Positions 1 through 13,099 of a stretch of 64,000 nt of DNA are shown one piece after another. Position 1 is the first letter of the stretch; every line of letters begins with the position of its first letter. The translations under genes were made by a program, and so were the position numbers. Location: NCBI RefSeq assembly GCF_032854445.1, contig NC_088300.1, positions 74,639,005-74,703,004 of the forward strand, read 5' to 3'. Source of the DNA: Liolophura sinensis. Taxonomy: Eukaryota; Mollusca; Polyplacophora; Chitonida; Chitonidae. Below the pieces are notes generated by a model. The model had not been told where the DNA came from. It searched no databases and saw only the letters and a list, made by a program, of their open reading frames with translations.

Positions 1-2391
1 ATGCAGGAGTCGGCATGAGGCTTTTAATACACCCAGTACCACGTGGTATGCGGCAGAATGGTTTGTTTGTAAACAAGCAGTGCATTGTGAAAGTGAAGAA
101 TTCACACCTTTGTTTTCATTTATAAACTAACATCCGTGTCTGGAGAACTTTGTTGTTTTCTGCACTGTCTGCATTTGGTATATGACAAAGGAAACATGTG
201 GGTCTGCTAGCAGGGAAACAAAACCAAACTGTTAATTATAATATTATTATTGTGACCTAGTAATGCATCCACTGATTCAGTGTTATCCAGATTCCCCTGT
301 GTAAACATTTTTCACATTCTGTATACATTGCCCTGGCCCATTTGTTAGTAAAATATTGTGATTTTTTTTTAAATTTTAGTTTGAAGGGTTGACATTACTG
401 ATTTTGAAGAAAAAAAAAGAAAAAGAACGAGTGTATATGTTCCCATGTTTTCAGTTGATATTGAATTATGATTAGTATTTATGGTAGTATGTTAAAGTGA
501 TATTTACATGTTAATTGGACATGGATGATCCTTTGGAATGAATCTAGTCACCCTTAACTCACTCACATGGAACGTGGGTTGAGGAGCTAGGGGACAAATA
601 AGATGGAGAACCTTCATATGATTGTGCCCGCAATGTAATTGCATAAATTCCTGATCTAGCAGGCTATCTTCCTCATTTTTAATATCAGAAACCTCTCAGA
701 TTTTTCAGATAATAATCTCACCAGATGAAAATCTTACAAAAGCTTGGGACAAAAGCAGGCTTTGTTCCTCTAGAAAGCAGCTGTTTTCCATGGGTAGATC
801 CCTGGAACCTCCCTTAACTTAATACTAAGCAACCTCCATCTTACGACCCCCCCACCCCCACCGCCACCCCCTTGTGACATCAGCATGTCTCATTGGGAAG
901 CTCTTCAGAATAAGCTAACTGTAGTAAGAAATTCTGATAAATAAAATACTCAAGTACATTTCACAGTGCAATAATTAATGATTTTTGCACAGTTCATTGC
1001 TTATAGATTATACATTAGGAATAATTATATTCATGGCCAAATTTACACAAACGCGTGCTTGTTACTGTAACCGGATATACATACATGTACATGTCAATTT
1101 TTACCTAGCTATGGAGATGAAAGGGTTAATGCATGTAGTTGGTGAACATTAAATTGTATTGAAAGTGTGAGGAGACATTTTTCTGTTTCTTGACTTCAGA
1201 TTCTTTAGAAAGCTCAGCATCTAATGCATTTTACCTTTTGTCATCCTATGTAAAGAATCTCGAAACAGCATGTTATAATGTACTTTGGCTTAGACTGTTA
1301 ATTTGAAGGAGTCTCCCTATAACCCTGTTTTATCAACCCATATTCTGGTGATATCGTTGAAGATGTAGGAGTGGACACCTTCATGGTCATCAGTGTGTAT
1401 TCAACAATACGTAGCTTTCAAGTTGTCCAAAGTGGAAAGGAGTTGTTTAGGTCTGATATCATATGGTTCCATGTATTACTGTCACTTTAGTAACTTTTCA
1501 CTATTTGATAGTTTGATTTCTGTCTGTGTGTGCTGGTTGAGGGTTTACAACAATCTCCGGTGTTATTAAAGAAACTAATATATCTATTTAGGACCAGTGG
1601 GTAGACATTTAATGTTAATCATACCACTTGAGTAACTGCAGGATTTCAGGGAGCTACATGTTAATTAACAATCAGTTGCTGGCATTATGAGCTATAGATG
1701 CGTGAACATGCCCATTTCCAGCACATGAGCATTTTTAATTGCACTTGTAACACATGTTTAATTGCACTTGTAGCACATGGTTAATTGCACTTCTAACACA
1801 TAGACTCACAACAGATAAAGTAGTCTTCCTGTGTGTTTTTATTCTCGGTGCATGTGCTTACCTTTGTACAATGAAATAAGTAAGTGTAGAAATATTTTGA
1901 TGAAGCTTAAAGATTATGGAAGTGAAACTGTGGGTGGATAATGCTGAAAAAATGAGTGTCTGCTGTAGGACGTGTTATGAGATGGTCTTGGCAGATCTGT
2001 AGGATCATGTATAATTTGGACATGTACAGTTTGTATAGGCAGAAAAGCGACAAACACAGCCCACTTGATATCCCCTATTTCCACCACATCTAAACTGGTT
2101 TTCAAATCATTTTAATCAATAATGAACTTACTGGAGACATTGACTAGAGATAAATAAAAAGATTTTGTGCCCGTCTCATTATCATTAATGCTTTGGCTAT
2201 ATAGAGTTTAGATATTTGAACAACTTTTTTCTTGTTTTTGATATGTTTGTTTTCAGTATTAAATTATCTTGTCTTATTGGCGTGGTTAAGTCACTGTCAA
2301 ATATTTCAACCTGTTTTGACTGCCTATGCACTTCTTCATAGTTACATTCAGCTGTATGATCAGTGGCTGCACTTTGCGTCTCTGTCCCCAG
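1..2391. other. Non-coding left flank, probably a PDCD4 intron
   Basis: No conserved coding segment is recognisable. The first PDCD4 exon seen starts at 2392 in the middle of a codon, so at least one earlier exon lies left of the window and this stretch is probably intron. It holds a C-rich run at about 847-873 (possible G-quadruplex on the minus strand) and a 22-23-bp repeat in three copies at about 1736-1802 built on TTAATTGCACTT. Confidence 0.6.
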
Positions 2392-2495
2392 GTGGAGCGG
2401 GTGGTAAAGGAGTATGGGGAACGCCAGGTATAGAAATGTTTGAAGATGGCCAGTGCAGAGATTCTGGTGATCCCAACTACGACTCTGAAAGTGAG
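2392..2495 (+). CDS. PDCD4: PDCD4 exon ([13 protein letters not shown] segment)
   Basis: It follows acceptor CTGTCCCCAG and ends GAG before GTGAGA. It encodes the nearly invariant linker GKGVWGTPG and an acidic DPNYDSESE stretch. It begins with two bases of a Gly codon whose first base is in the previous, unseen exon. Confidence 0.9.
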
Positions 2496-5400
2496 GTGAG
2501 AGCCCAGAAAAGCTGTATATCCCTCTGTTGTCAAGGGGATCTTGTAGTGTCTCAAAACTTTGTACAATGATTTTAATACCTGTAAGTTGACTTGGTGCTG
2601 CGTTATCCCCAACTTACATGTATGTCATTTCTGCTTTTGTTCAGTTCTTTGCATCTTCAGAATGTACTTGGCATTAGGCTGCTTATTAATATTAGTGCAC
2701 TGATTTTGGCAGTTAAATTACATAACGATAACTGTTCAATGCTGTTGATATGATATAGGTACCTCTTGCGTAAGTCTAGAATTATAGCTTTCTGTCTGCC
2801 TTCTCAAATGGCTTTGTGGGCCTGTGAGATACATGTATTGTTTTCTCTTAATGGTTTAAGTATATTTACATGCACAATTAATTCAGACAATTTTCTGCTG
2901 AGAGAATTTCAGTTAATGGCATGTGCACTTTGAGGATGACAAAGTAAAAAAAAAAAAGAACAAATGTTTTGACCTGGTTTACTCGAGGTTATGATTGTGC
3001 AATTGAAATATGAAAATCTCAAGGTTACGTACCAGCATATATGTATAGGACTCCTTAATGCTTAAAAAAAAGATTCAAAACAAGAAAAAAAAGCACCTCG
3101 CCAAGTTTATAGGTTTATAGTAAAGAAGACTTCTCCAGATATGAGCCCCCTGCTGTGCTACAAAAGTTGAAATCAAGAGTGTTGAGCTAAAACTGATACA
3201 TACATGTATATGGGGCATGTTTACAGTTAAACTTGGAGCTAGTGGGACTAGAGGTCGTGACTTCCCAGGATATAGATATGAGATATGAGGCCAAGTTTCT
3301 TCCTTTATCATTATCACTGTCAATGTCCTGTACACAACCTGAGCAAGTAGTGAGGATCTGTGTACTTGTATGTCTTCTCCTGTCATAATTGAAGACAACT
3401 GTTTTGTCTTTATGGCTGCTTGTAGATGACAGACTAGAGTATGAGGGCAACTAATTTGGGCTAGTCTGCATTCCTACATGACATTTCAATGATTGTTATA
3501 TATTTGATTGTGTAGCCTGAATGACTGTGTATAGAGGTAGATATGTCTTCCCCACATATGTAAGATATTAAGTTTTTCTTCTTCACCATGATTTTGTTCT
3601 TCTTAAATTTATTTGTGAATTTCTTTACTTGCACATTTGACTGAACTGGAGAAATTTAACCTGTTGTAAACCAGAATATGCCCTTGTATCTTCCCTTCAT
3701 ACGTGTACATACTGAACAATGTGAACTGCAGATAGAGTTGGCTTTGTTGTGAGCCACAGAAGGATCTAGCCGCACAAAACTGTGGATGAGGAAGATTTAA
3801 CAACTGTAATGTATATGGGCCCTAGGTCAGAACTCATAGCTCTATTGATATTATTGATGACCCTTAACTGTGATAGGCATTTTTTTCTGTGTTCTACATG
3901 GAGGCTTCATATTCTCTTGAGATGCAGTGTACGTATAAATGTATGCACTGGTCCTGTGAACCAAGGGACATATGTACATATGTATGAGCGTAGTTTAATT
4001 AACATATCCAATAAGTTGTCAGTGATGTCATTTGAACATCGGTGTAGGGTATATAATTCAAGCTACATGTGATATTCAGCATACTGGACGAATCTGTACT
4101 TGAGATCAGCCCACCTGTGCTCAATCAATAAGGTTGGATGCTTGGCTCCTATCCAGGCATTTTCTGTTTACTAAACACCAAGCTGTCACTTTCTGGGCTG
4201 CCCAGTCACTGTTCAGACAATCTAGTTAGATTTGAACAGTGAATAGGTGTTTTGTGTGTTTCTAGGTCAACTCACATCCGGGGCCCTAGAGGTGCAATGG
4301 CTTTATAATGTGGCAGTATTTGATGCAGCATGAACTAGGTCAAGCTGCCCAGAACTCATTAAATAGCTTTACCTGTTGACAGATCTGTTTTTAGTTATTT
4401 GAAGTCTGCAATCAGTCTTACAGGGAGAGCTTGCAACACACTTAGATTATTTTTAGAACTTGATCTGAAACATTAAATGTGGACCTTAAGTGCTAAAATC
4501 TGGTGTGAATTTCCTGTAGAGCTGTGGGTAAAATGTAATATTTGTTTAGGGTAACTCCATAGTGAACTCTGCCCTCTTGTTTGTGTTCCGTGTTTATCTT
4601 AAATAGTGTATAGCATGTGTACTGTAAATTGCCAGTGAGGTGAATTTTGGATCAAGGCTTTGAGGAAGTAAGGAATGATAGACGTACACAGCACACACAC
4701 AAGCAGTGATAAAATAAAATTTCACTTCACTTAAAGATTTTATATTCTTGTGCTAGTGTCAACGTTTATTATAAGGTATTATGTGGTTGGTAATTAAAAG
4801 AGTAGATTTGTGGCTGGTCAGACACATAGATGTGTTGTTTGGACGACTTCTAACCCTGAACATCTGGGACCCTTGGCAAGGTGGACAAGCTTGGGAAAGC
4901 TCTGCAGTTTTGAACATTGTTATGTACATGTACCAGTATCTGACCAGATTCAATTTGCGCATTGGTCAACTAATACTCGAGACATCTGCTCTGATGTAGT
5001 AATGTGACTGTTGCATGTGAAACATCATTAATCAGCTGTGTGCAAACTGCTCAGCTGGGCAAACTGGCCAACTACGGAGTCTGGTGTTGTTCGCTGCAGA
5101 TCAGATACTTTCAGTTGCTTCCAGACATGCTAGATGCTATGAGAAGCTTTGAGTGCTAAAACTTTCTTGAGTTCCACATTTGACATATTTTCAGGATGAA
5201 TATGTGGTTGAGTCCATTGAACCTCCAGTAACGGATGAGGAACTGAAGAGGGTTGTGGAACCTCTTCTGTTAGAGTATTTTGAGAATGGTGACAGCAGGG
5301 AAGTGGAGGTAAGCCTTTCATTATAAGGGCAAGATGGCAGTACTGTGTGATTCATGTATATAATAAATTTAAAATAAATTTATTGTTTTGTTTTTTTTTG

Positions 5401-8400
5401 TCAGATTTGCAAGTAAATCTACATTTATGTAGGTTGTACATGTTGGAATCTGTCTACTGGAAATACAAGTATATTGTCATCTGAGATAGTTCATTGTCAC
5501 TGGATTATGTCTTAATACCCCTGACACATGTAAAATGTATATAGTGTCATTTTGTACTGCATGTATTTTGGTGATATTCTGATCTTTTAAGTTAATGCCT
5601 CACCAAATAAGGCAAAACGTACTCTACATGTTGATATGTCATTTAATTGTGCTCCTCATTTTGTTTGCATTTTAGGAAAACCTTCAAGGATTAAATCTTG
5701 GTCAGCTCAAGCCAAAGGTGACAGAGCTGGCTATTAATATGGCTCTAGACCGCAAAGCCACGCACAGGGAGCTTACGTCCCAACTCATCTCTGACCTGTA
5801 TGGAAATACACTTCGCGGCAAAGATATCTCAAAGGGCTTCGACAGCGTTCTCACCAGTCTGTCTGATCTCACAATCGACACACCAGAAGCTCCCACAGTG
5901 AGTTCACTACTGATGATCAGATTCACAGTCAATTTGAATATCTTGTCAAGAGGCTACACAAAGCAAAAGGGGAAAAGATAGTTTGAGCCAAGACTTTTGT
6001 AAGAATTGAGAATATTTTATGTCATTGATTTTATCACTTGTGATAATACATAGCAAACTTTTCGCCTTTTGTAGAATTGTATTCCTCTTACAGTGTAGAA
6101 TACCGACATATAGTTTTAGAACAGTTTGTACATGTTCCAAGGAGGTTTAGATGTTTGTCTTCAGATTGCTGAGACAGACATAATGGTTCAACCTGAACCT
6201 CGGCCATAGGTGAAAATCTCTCGTACACATTGGTGAAGTTGGTCAGTTACCTGCCAAATGTTAGTGGTTTACTCAGGTTTCATACACCACACATGAAACA
6301 AGTATATAAATCAACTGCATGTACATCCTAGCATACGCTGAATGCTGTGGTTACATTTTATAGTGATGATCTGAGCTTGTTGTTTGGGTTATAGGTTGTT
6401 GGCCAGTTCATTGCAAGAGCTGTTGCTGATGATTGTCTCCCTCCCAAATTTGTGTTGAGTTATAAAGGAAAAGTGGATTGTCCTCATGCAAGGTGAGAAT
6501 ATTGAAAACAATTATGTGATACATATGGGGTTTATTAATAGTCGATTAGCAGCTTCTTGCAGCCTGTTACTTCTGCTGAAAATTGAGCAGGTAGCTGTCT
6601 AGTTTGAACAAGGCCCATATTTTACTTGATTTATTCTGTCTGGTAACTGGCTACCTTTTCAGGACATCCTGTCGATCAAAAAGATTATGGAAGCCCTGGA
6701 TACCAGGGACCCTGTCTGGCTGTGTGTAAGCTAGATGTGGTCTGTTATATGTGCATTCAACTATATACTCTTATGTTGAGGTTATGACGTGAAGCAATGC
6801 TTTTAGTACCATGTTGGGGCCTCCGTGGCCGACGGGGGTTGCACGCCAGCACGGCGCAATGACCCAGGAGCCTTCCACCAATGCAGTAGCTGTACGTTCA
6901 AGTCCAGCTTATGCTGGCTTCCTCTCCAGCCGTGCGTGGGAAAGTCTGCTATCAACTTGCAGATGGTCGTGGATGGAAATAGAAGACATGGAAGAAGGCA
7001 CTGCAAAATCGCTCTTTTTCACATTACTTATTAAGGCATATTTTACCATTTTATTTTTACACAGAATGTATCACTTGCAAGTGAAACCGTTTTAGTACAG
7101 TAGTTGTTGATTACCATGGTTTTATTTTCATCCCTCTCCAGTAAAGCCCTGGACAAGGCAGATGTGTTGCTCAAAATGAAACATGGCATCGTGCGGCTGG
7201 ACAATGTGTGGGGCACTGGTGGCGGGATCCGTCCTGTAAAATTCCTTATTAAGCAGGTAGTCACGCTTTTTAGCTTGAATATTTCTCCCCAAAAGCCAAA
7301 ATCCTTCAGAAATGACACATATTGATGTGTCTTATTGTTTTTGCCTCTAATCCCCATATCCTCCCAAAATGTTAAAATATGTGTTTAAAGTTTTTAAATA
7401 TGCAGATTTCTTCTTTTGCAATACATCTTACTTAACACCCGAATCAGCCGGTAATGAAGCAGGAAAGCACCTCTGTCAGCCATGAGTATTGACCAGTAAA
7501 GAATGGGTGTTTACTTTCCAGATGAAGTTGTTACTGAAGGAGTATCTGTCATCTGGTGACTTAGAGGAGGCTGCCAGGTGCCTGAGGGAGCTTGAAGTGC
7601 CACACTTCCACCATGAACTAGTCTATGAGGTAATCCCAGCTGCTGTATTCCCACTTACAATGAAAGCTTTTGTAAAATTTACTTACCTTGTTATTCTTAG
7701 TTAAGTGTTTCTGTGAATGAATGTGCATGTATTTGGGGTTAATGTGCCATCAGTCATACACGCCTTCAATTTAAGTTTAATATGACAAGCTCTTCCTCTT
7801 AGGCTTCAAAAGGGTCTTTATAATGCTGGCCACTGTCATATCAGTGAAATGTTCTTGAGTACAACGTGAAACTAAAAAAAAATAAATAAATCTTAACAGT
7901 CAGTAAACTGGTTGAAACTAAGAGGATGTCCTTTATATTCGACTCAGACAGCTTGAAGACAAACTGGCTGAATGTTAATATAAGATCATTTAATGCAGAA
8001 AAAGTATGTGTGTAGATGTATTGTAGTGGCTTTTTAGATTGACAACCATGTGTGGGGACATTTCTATTCATAGGGTGCTATTAATGTATGTTTATAGCCC
8101 AACCTCTGGAGTCTCTTTTTTTGATAGAGGGGGAGGGATACCAACTAGTCAGATCACTAGTTTATTTTAAAAGTACTGCTACACTTAGGGTCAGACAAAT
8201 GTATCCATTGTACATATGAGTATAGGGCACTGAGAACAGCCTTCAACACTTGTGGAAAATAAATCATTATGACAATGTTGCCTGTTTATGTGGAAAAGCT
8301 TGGTGCTATTTTGAATTTGCCCTTCATTTACCTAAAATGATATGTATATAATACGACAGCTTAAACAAAATGCTTTGTGTATGTCTGTGTATGTACACTG

Positions 8401-9797
8401 CAGTTAAAGGTTTATGCATTTGTACATGTGACTCCTATTCAGCAGTGTGTTCATACAGGTTAAACCTACAGATCATGAATTCGAAGCTGCAATGTTGCTG
8501 CATACATGATTATGTATTAAATATTCTGATGTATGCCTTTCCCTCAGGCTGTCGTCATGGTGATAGAGGATTCCTCTGAGAGGGTGGCCAATATGATGAG
8601 CAAACTGCTGAAACTGTTCTGTGATTCTGTTCTTATTACTGTTGACCAAATGGCTCAGGTGAGAATTCTGCCCACTTCGCACAGTTCAACATTCATTGAC
8701 CTTTCTCACACCTATCCTACATTTCTGCTTGTTGGCAGAAAGTAAAATATTTAACAGGAAAATTTAGAAGAGGCATTATTGCATTTTGCTTAATTTGATA
8801 CGAAATTAAATGGCTTCATGGATACTATTGAACAATAGTATTGACAGAGAACACTGTGTATATATATGTATACTTAAATGCTGCAGATGGTTGTGGGTTT
8901 AGCTTGGTTTCATCCCAACATAATGCTGACTGCCGTCGTGTAAGTGAAATATTCCTTAGTACGATAGAAAATACTGGTGAAATAAATGAATAAGCATTTA
9001 TTTAAACATAAAAGTTTTAAGTTTGAAAGTCTGATGGGAAGCTGTTGATGCGTAAAAATAATAATGTAACCTTTTCTAGATATTCAACGTGATAAATTAT
9101 CGTGAAGACAATGGAAAAACAAATCCATTCTGTTTTTGCTATTTTTAGGGAATGCGTCGTGTGTTTGAGGAAATGCCTGAAATCAGTATTGATGTGCCAG
9201 CTGCCTATATATTGCTGGAGAAGTTTTGTAATGTTCTCCTGAGAGAAAAAGTGATTACTGAAGCCCTGGTGAAGGAAATACCACAGAGGTGGGCATTAGA
9301 TCATAATAATGATCCTATTCAAAGCTCTGTAGACTTGTTGGACATTTTCATTGTGAAGTGTATTTGCTTTGTGCGGCGAAGGTGTGCCCAGTTTCCTCCC
9401 ACCATAATGCTGGCTGCCGCCGTCATATAAGGGAAATATTCTTGAGAACAGTGTAAAACACCAATCAAATAAATAAATGTTTACTTTGAATAGCTGTCTT
9501 GAGAAGCTTTACTTTTTTCATTTGGAACATGAATTTGCTAAAAGAACTTAATTTTGTTTTGTGCTCATTTTAGGTTTAATTCAGAACAGTTTGAGCTGTG
9601 TAGTGTACCAAGAGCTGGGAAGTGTAGCATATCAACCAAGGAATATACATCTTTTTAAATTTTCTCAGATTCTGTCCATACCAAGCAATGCCAGAGTTAT
9701 TGGAGCTTAATAGATTATTATGCTTTTGTATTGTAGGGGCCGAAAGCGTTTTGTGTCTGAGGGTGATGGGGGCCGAATTAAGGAAAGTACTTACTAA
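2392..9797 (+). CDS. PDCD4: PDCD4, programmed cell death protein 4 (C-terminal 356 residues; N-terminus outside window)
   Basis: Known family role: PDCD4 binds the helicase eIF4A through two MA3 domains and blocks cap-dependent translation. Nine exons join in phase: 2392-2495, 5195-5308, 5676-5897, 6395-6492, 7142-7256, 7522-7629, 8548-8658, 9149-9288 and 9737-9797. The product begins in the conserved [13 protein letters not shown] linker. MA3-1 runs from about [12 protein letters not shown] (exon 2) to [10 protein letters not shown] (exon 4), and MA3-2 from [15 protein letters not shown] to the C-terminal region, including the hallmark [14 protein letters not shown]. The end reads [11 protein letters not shown] and keeps the Akt/S6K-type site (R-x-R-x-x-S). 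Human PDCD4 is about 469 residues, so about 113 residues, including the degron and RNA-binding N-terminus, are missing to the left. No frameshift or internal stop was found. Introns 6493-7141, 7630-8547, 8659-9148 and 9289-9736 carry SINE fragments. Splice sites are predicted from sequence only. Confidence 0.95.
5195..5308 (+). CDS. PDCD4: PDCD4 exon (start of MA3-1)
   Basis: 38 codons in phase 0, after TTTTCAG and before GTAAGC. It encodes the first helices of MA3-1, with the typical [15 protein letters not shown]. Confidence 0.92.
5676..5897 (+). CDS. PDCD4: PDCD4 exon (core of MA3-1)
   Basis: 74 codons in phase 0, flanked by TTTTAG and GTGAGT. It contains the [16 protein letters not shown] helix pair and ends DTPEAPT, directly continued by VVGQF in the next exon. 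Confidence 0.93.
6395..6492 (+). CDS. PDCD4: PDCD4 exon (end of MA3-1)
   Basis: 98 bases, phase 0 in and phase 2 out, flanked by TTATAG and GTGAGA. It encodes [13 protein letters not shown] and the linker [10 protein letters not shown]. Confidence 0.92.
6816..6974 (+). mobile_element. SINE family A, 5' portion
   Basis: The tRNA-like head and central part of the SINE described at 17713, in a PDCD4 intron. Box A is altered, but GACCCAGGAGCC, the box-B-like GTTCAAGTCCAGC and GCTTCCTCTCCAGCCGT are clear. It lacks the AATAAA tail. Confidence 0.75.
7142..7256 (+). CDS. PDCD4: PDCD4 exon (inter-MA3 linker)
   Basis: 115 bases after TCTCCAG and before GTAGTC. It completes the split Ser codon and encodes [10 protein letters not shown] and the Gly-rich [12 protein letters not shown] before MA3-2. 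Confidence 0.92.
7522..7629 (+). CDS. PDCD4: PDCD4 exon (start of MA3-2)
   Basis: 36 codons in phase 0. It contains the family hallmark [13 protein letters not shown] and [14 protein letters not shown], which decides the gene identity. Confidence 0.95.
7815..7892 (+). mobile_element. SINE family A, decayed 3' end
   Basis: Matches the 3' half only: TAATGCTGGC, GTGAAATGTTCTTGAGTAC and an AATAAATAAAT tail. Confidence 0.6.
8548..8658 (+). CDS. PDCD4: PDCD4 exon (MA3-2)
   Basis: 37 codons in phase 0, after CCCTCAG and before GTGAGA. It encodes [10 protein letters not shown] through ITVDQMAQ. Confidence 0.93.
8879..8992 (+). mobile_element. SINE family A, 3' fragment
   Basis: Starts at the GCAGATGGTTGTGGG segment, then CATAATGCTGACTGCCGTCG and GTGAAATATTCC, and ends near AAATAAATGAATAA. 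The head is absent. Confidence 0.7.
9149..9288 (+). CDS. PDCD4: PDCD4 exon (end of MA3-2)
   Basis: 140 bases, phase 0 in and phase 2 out. It encodes [17 protein letters not shown] and the final helices, and ends in a split Arg codon. Confidence 0.92.
9370..9479 (+). mobile_element. SINE family A, 3' fragment
   Basis: Located between the last two PDCD4 coding exons. Shows CCTCCCACCATAATGCTGGC, GGGAAATATTCTTGAG and AAACACCAATCAAATAAATA. Confidence 0.8.
9737..9797 (+). CDS. PDCD4: PDCD4 last coding exon
   Basis: Follows TTGTAG. It encodes [19 protein letters not shown] then TAA at 9795-9797. This is almost the vertebrate C-terminus and preserves the basophilic kinase site serine. Confidence 0.93.
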
Positions 9798-12700
9798 GCA
9801 ACTCCATCGCAGAGCTAACAAGTTCAACCTGATGTACACTCAGTGTGAAGAGACATTCCTCCATGCAGTCAACTTTGATAATCTTTCATTATTGTTCAGT
9901 TATTTTTACTCTTGATACAGATGTGTAAAGAAATTGACATTTTGCAGGATTCAACAGTGTTGGTAAATCAATTGAATTCTGAACAGTTGTTCTATTTCTG
10001 ACAAGGATAGTTCTTACCTGTATGCCATCAGTAGTATTTTCATACTTTGAATTACATTTTGATGTGATCAGGAGAATTTAGCATGGTGACAGACATAAAA
10101 AGGATTTCTAACAATTTAACAGTAATTTCAACTTCATAAAAAAAATATATCCATGTCATTTGTCAGTCGGTTATTTTTTTGTTAGTCTTATTTCGACAAT
10201 ATATCCAACCAGTTGTCATGAGAAATGGTGCATGTATTTTACTTGTTAACTTTAGAACACATGTATTGGATTAGTTCATATCTGAAAACATCTTTTTGTG
10301 ATTATTATTGATGATCTTTCTCGTGGTCCTACTCTTTCAAAATATTTCTCTGAAATTCTTTTTTTTTATTGCTTTTAGGATACTAAGCTTTAACTTTAAC
10401 TAGGTCAACAGGATTTGAGCTCTGTTGTTCAGAGACTAACTTACCAAGGAAATACCAGTGTTACTCATTGCTCTTAACTAGAAAATGTTTGTGGAGCTCC
10501 TGCTGTTTCTTTCACTGTAGTGATGTGTTGTTTAAATGCTGTGGGTTACTGAATTATTAGTTGTTTGGGAGATTAGAAAATGGTAAACCTTTCCCCTTTT
10601 GATCTCACATGCAAGGTAAATGCCTTATTATATCTGCAATATCCTATCCAGTGCGTTCACAGACAACTGTCTGGTAACAGAAGCACTAATAAAATTTTTC
10701 TTTATTTTCTTGTGGGCATTACTAGTTTTGGTTCTTGATAGCATTGCTGTTAATGTCAAAGCCTCTATAGCAGATTTGTTCAGAAATTGTTTTTCAGTTT
10801 TGTTATGATGACTGTCAACTGGTGGTCTGTTTGTTTGTGTGAAGTTTGATATTAGAGTCTTCTGATATGTGTATTTAGTGCATGACATGCACAATGTAAA
10901 AAGAACAGCTGTTTTGAAGCTGGTCATTTATCCTTATTCTTCACCATATATTACCTATCATCCCGGTAATTAATATCTTTGCTGTGGTTGTGTTGAGGTG
11001 TAAGTGGTAGTGCTATCAAGGATAACTGAGACTTAGCATAATCCATCAGGGTCCAGCTGTTTATATTGTTACAGGTGATTTATATCTTAGCCTTGTACAA
11101 ACTACATGTAGATGATATACTGATACACTATGTATACTCTAAGCGTTACATTTTAGCTTGCATTTATCTTTGATCTATTTGGTTTTCATTTTAGTGTTGG
11201 AGTGGAGAATCACATTGAGAGTATGTGTATGATGGATGATTCAAAGGAATTGATGCAATGGTCTGTTCATACGAATGAAATTCGTCCAGAACCAAAACAT
11301 GGTAGTGCTTATCTCTTTATCCCCCCCTCAAATGTGTTTGTGGAAATTGTCACAGATCCATGTCCTAGAATGGAAAGAGTTTATTTTTCAGGGATATTTT
11401 CATGATGGGGATATAGAGAATTTTGGAGAGAAAATGGCATGAAAATTATTGCTTGATGCATTGAACGTGCTTGTTTCTGTTTATATTTTTGTGAGATAAA
11501 TAAAACACAGCTCATTTCCCATAAATTTGTCAAATGTGTTTGGTTCACTACATCATGTATAAACATATTAACCCTGGAGCTCAAAATTTACCTGCTGTAG
11601 GCTAAGTCTGGGACCAGTTGTTAATAATTATATTAACATTTAAATTAAGTATTAACTTTAGTCTTTACTGAAGTGTCATTGGTTTTGTATTAAACCAAGA
11701 GTGGTATTAAAATTTAAACCTCACTTAACTTTTAATACACTTTTAAACAGCCGGCCCCAGGGTTTGTTTATCAAGACTTAACCAGATTTTTTCAACCTTA
11801 TCAACCGAATGTGCAACCAATATTTTGAAACACTGTGACTATGGGATGTAAAGGAATAATGTTCACAATTTTGGAAAGCTTGCGTCATTTATGACAAATC
11901 ATTTCTAGCACCATTTTCATAATTGTATGCATAAATTGTGCTGCAAAAAGTGCTTTATAGGTTCAAAAGGTTAAGATTTACAGTGTCATAAATTGCAAGT
12001 GTGTAAAAGAAAAAAAAAGAGAAAAGGAAATGAAATTGTTGCTTAATATTTCCACAGTAAAGACAGTGTAGAAATTTTAATCTTCCTGAAGAACAACATT
12101 TTAATTGTAGCTGTGTTTGAATTTTTGACTTAAGTCTCTGAGACACATGATAAACATTGTTCCCAGAGGTTCGAAAATGTATATAATCCTGGTCTGGTTT
12201 TAAGTTCTATTGGCAATGCATCGGTCTTCAGATTCAAATCCAGCTTAAGGTTTTGGTTCACGTTTGAACAACCTACTAAAGTCTTGGAAGCTTGATTGTC
12301 CGAGTTATGAAATGATCTATTAAGAGTAGGGTCAGTTACCATAATCCTTGCTGGGATATATTGTAGATGCATGGTAGCAGACTTAATTTGGATTACTACA
12401 GTCTAACATTGGTCATTAACATTGTGCTCAAATCATCGACACCTGTATAAGTGGGATTTATACTAATATGCATGTCGTTGCAAGAAAGTATTTATCTCAA
12501 GATTTTAAGACCCACAAGCTATAAAAATGAATCTGAAAACACCTGCATCACCAATGTTACGCCTAGAAGATCTTCTTCAATGGAACAATCCAGTGGTATT
12601 GGCTAATGGTGTAAATGCTTCCCCCCAACTCCTTGGTTTGTCTAAAAAGTGAATCTGAAGTAAATATCTACATAAATATTTGTGATGAAATTGTTTGTAA

Positions 12701-13028
12701 ATGCTGCACAGAGCACATATAGTTGTATTGAAAGGATTTTTGGGTGACGCAAGTTGCTGCATAAAAGCATATACATGTATAGTTGTATTGAAGTAATACC
12801 GATATTGGTTCAGAGAAAGGCCGGATACAATTATGCATGGAATGCTCACCTTTGCTGTCCACCTCTCCTCACTTTAAAACTATCAGATGCCAAGAGGTTT
12901 TGTTTTTCAAACAAATCGGAATATATCCCCACAGAATTCTTGATAAATTCATTTTAAAACCAAAGAGGTCGTTGAGGAATAAAAGGCAGGCTAAAAAATT
13001 CATATAGGTATCTCCAATACCAGTCATT
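9798..13028. other. PDCD4 3' UTR and intergenic region
   Basis: The 3' UTR begins after the stop at 9797. Candidate poly(A) signals (AATAAA) include one at 11499-11504, but the true end cannot be fixed from sequence. No conserved coding segment is seen. Confidence 0.6.
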
Positions 13029-13099
13029 TGGAAAATTTTCTGCCCGAGTCAAGTATCAGTAGACTACCACAATGCCACCAGCTGTTTTGTTCACGTGAG

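Noticed and set aside
5702-5932. Minus-strand reading frame across PDCD4 exon 3
   Set aside because: Shadow of the plus-strand exon; no independent support.
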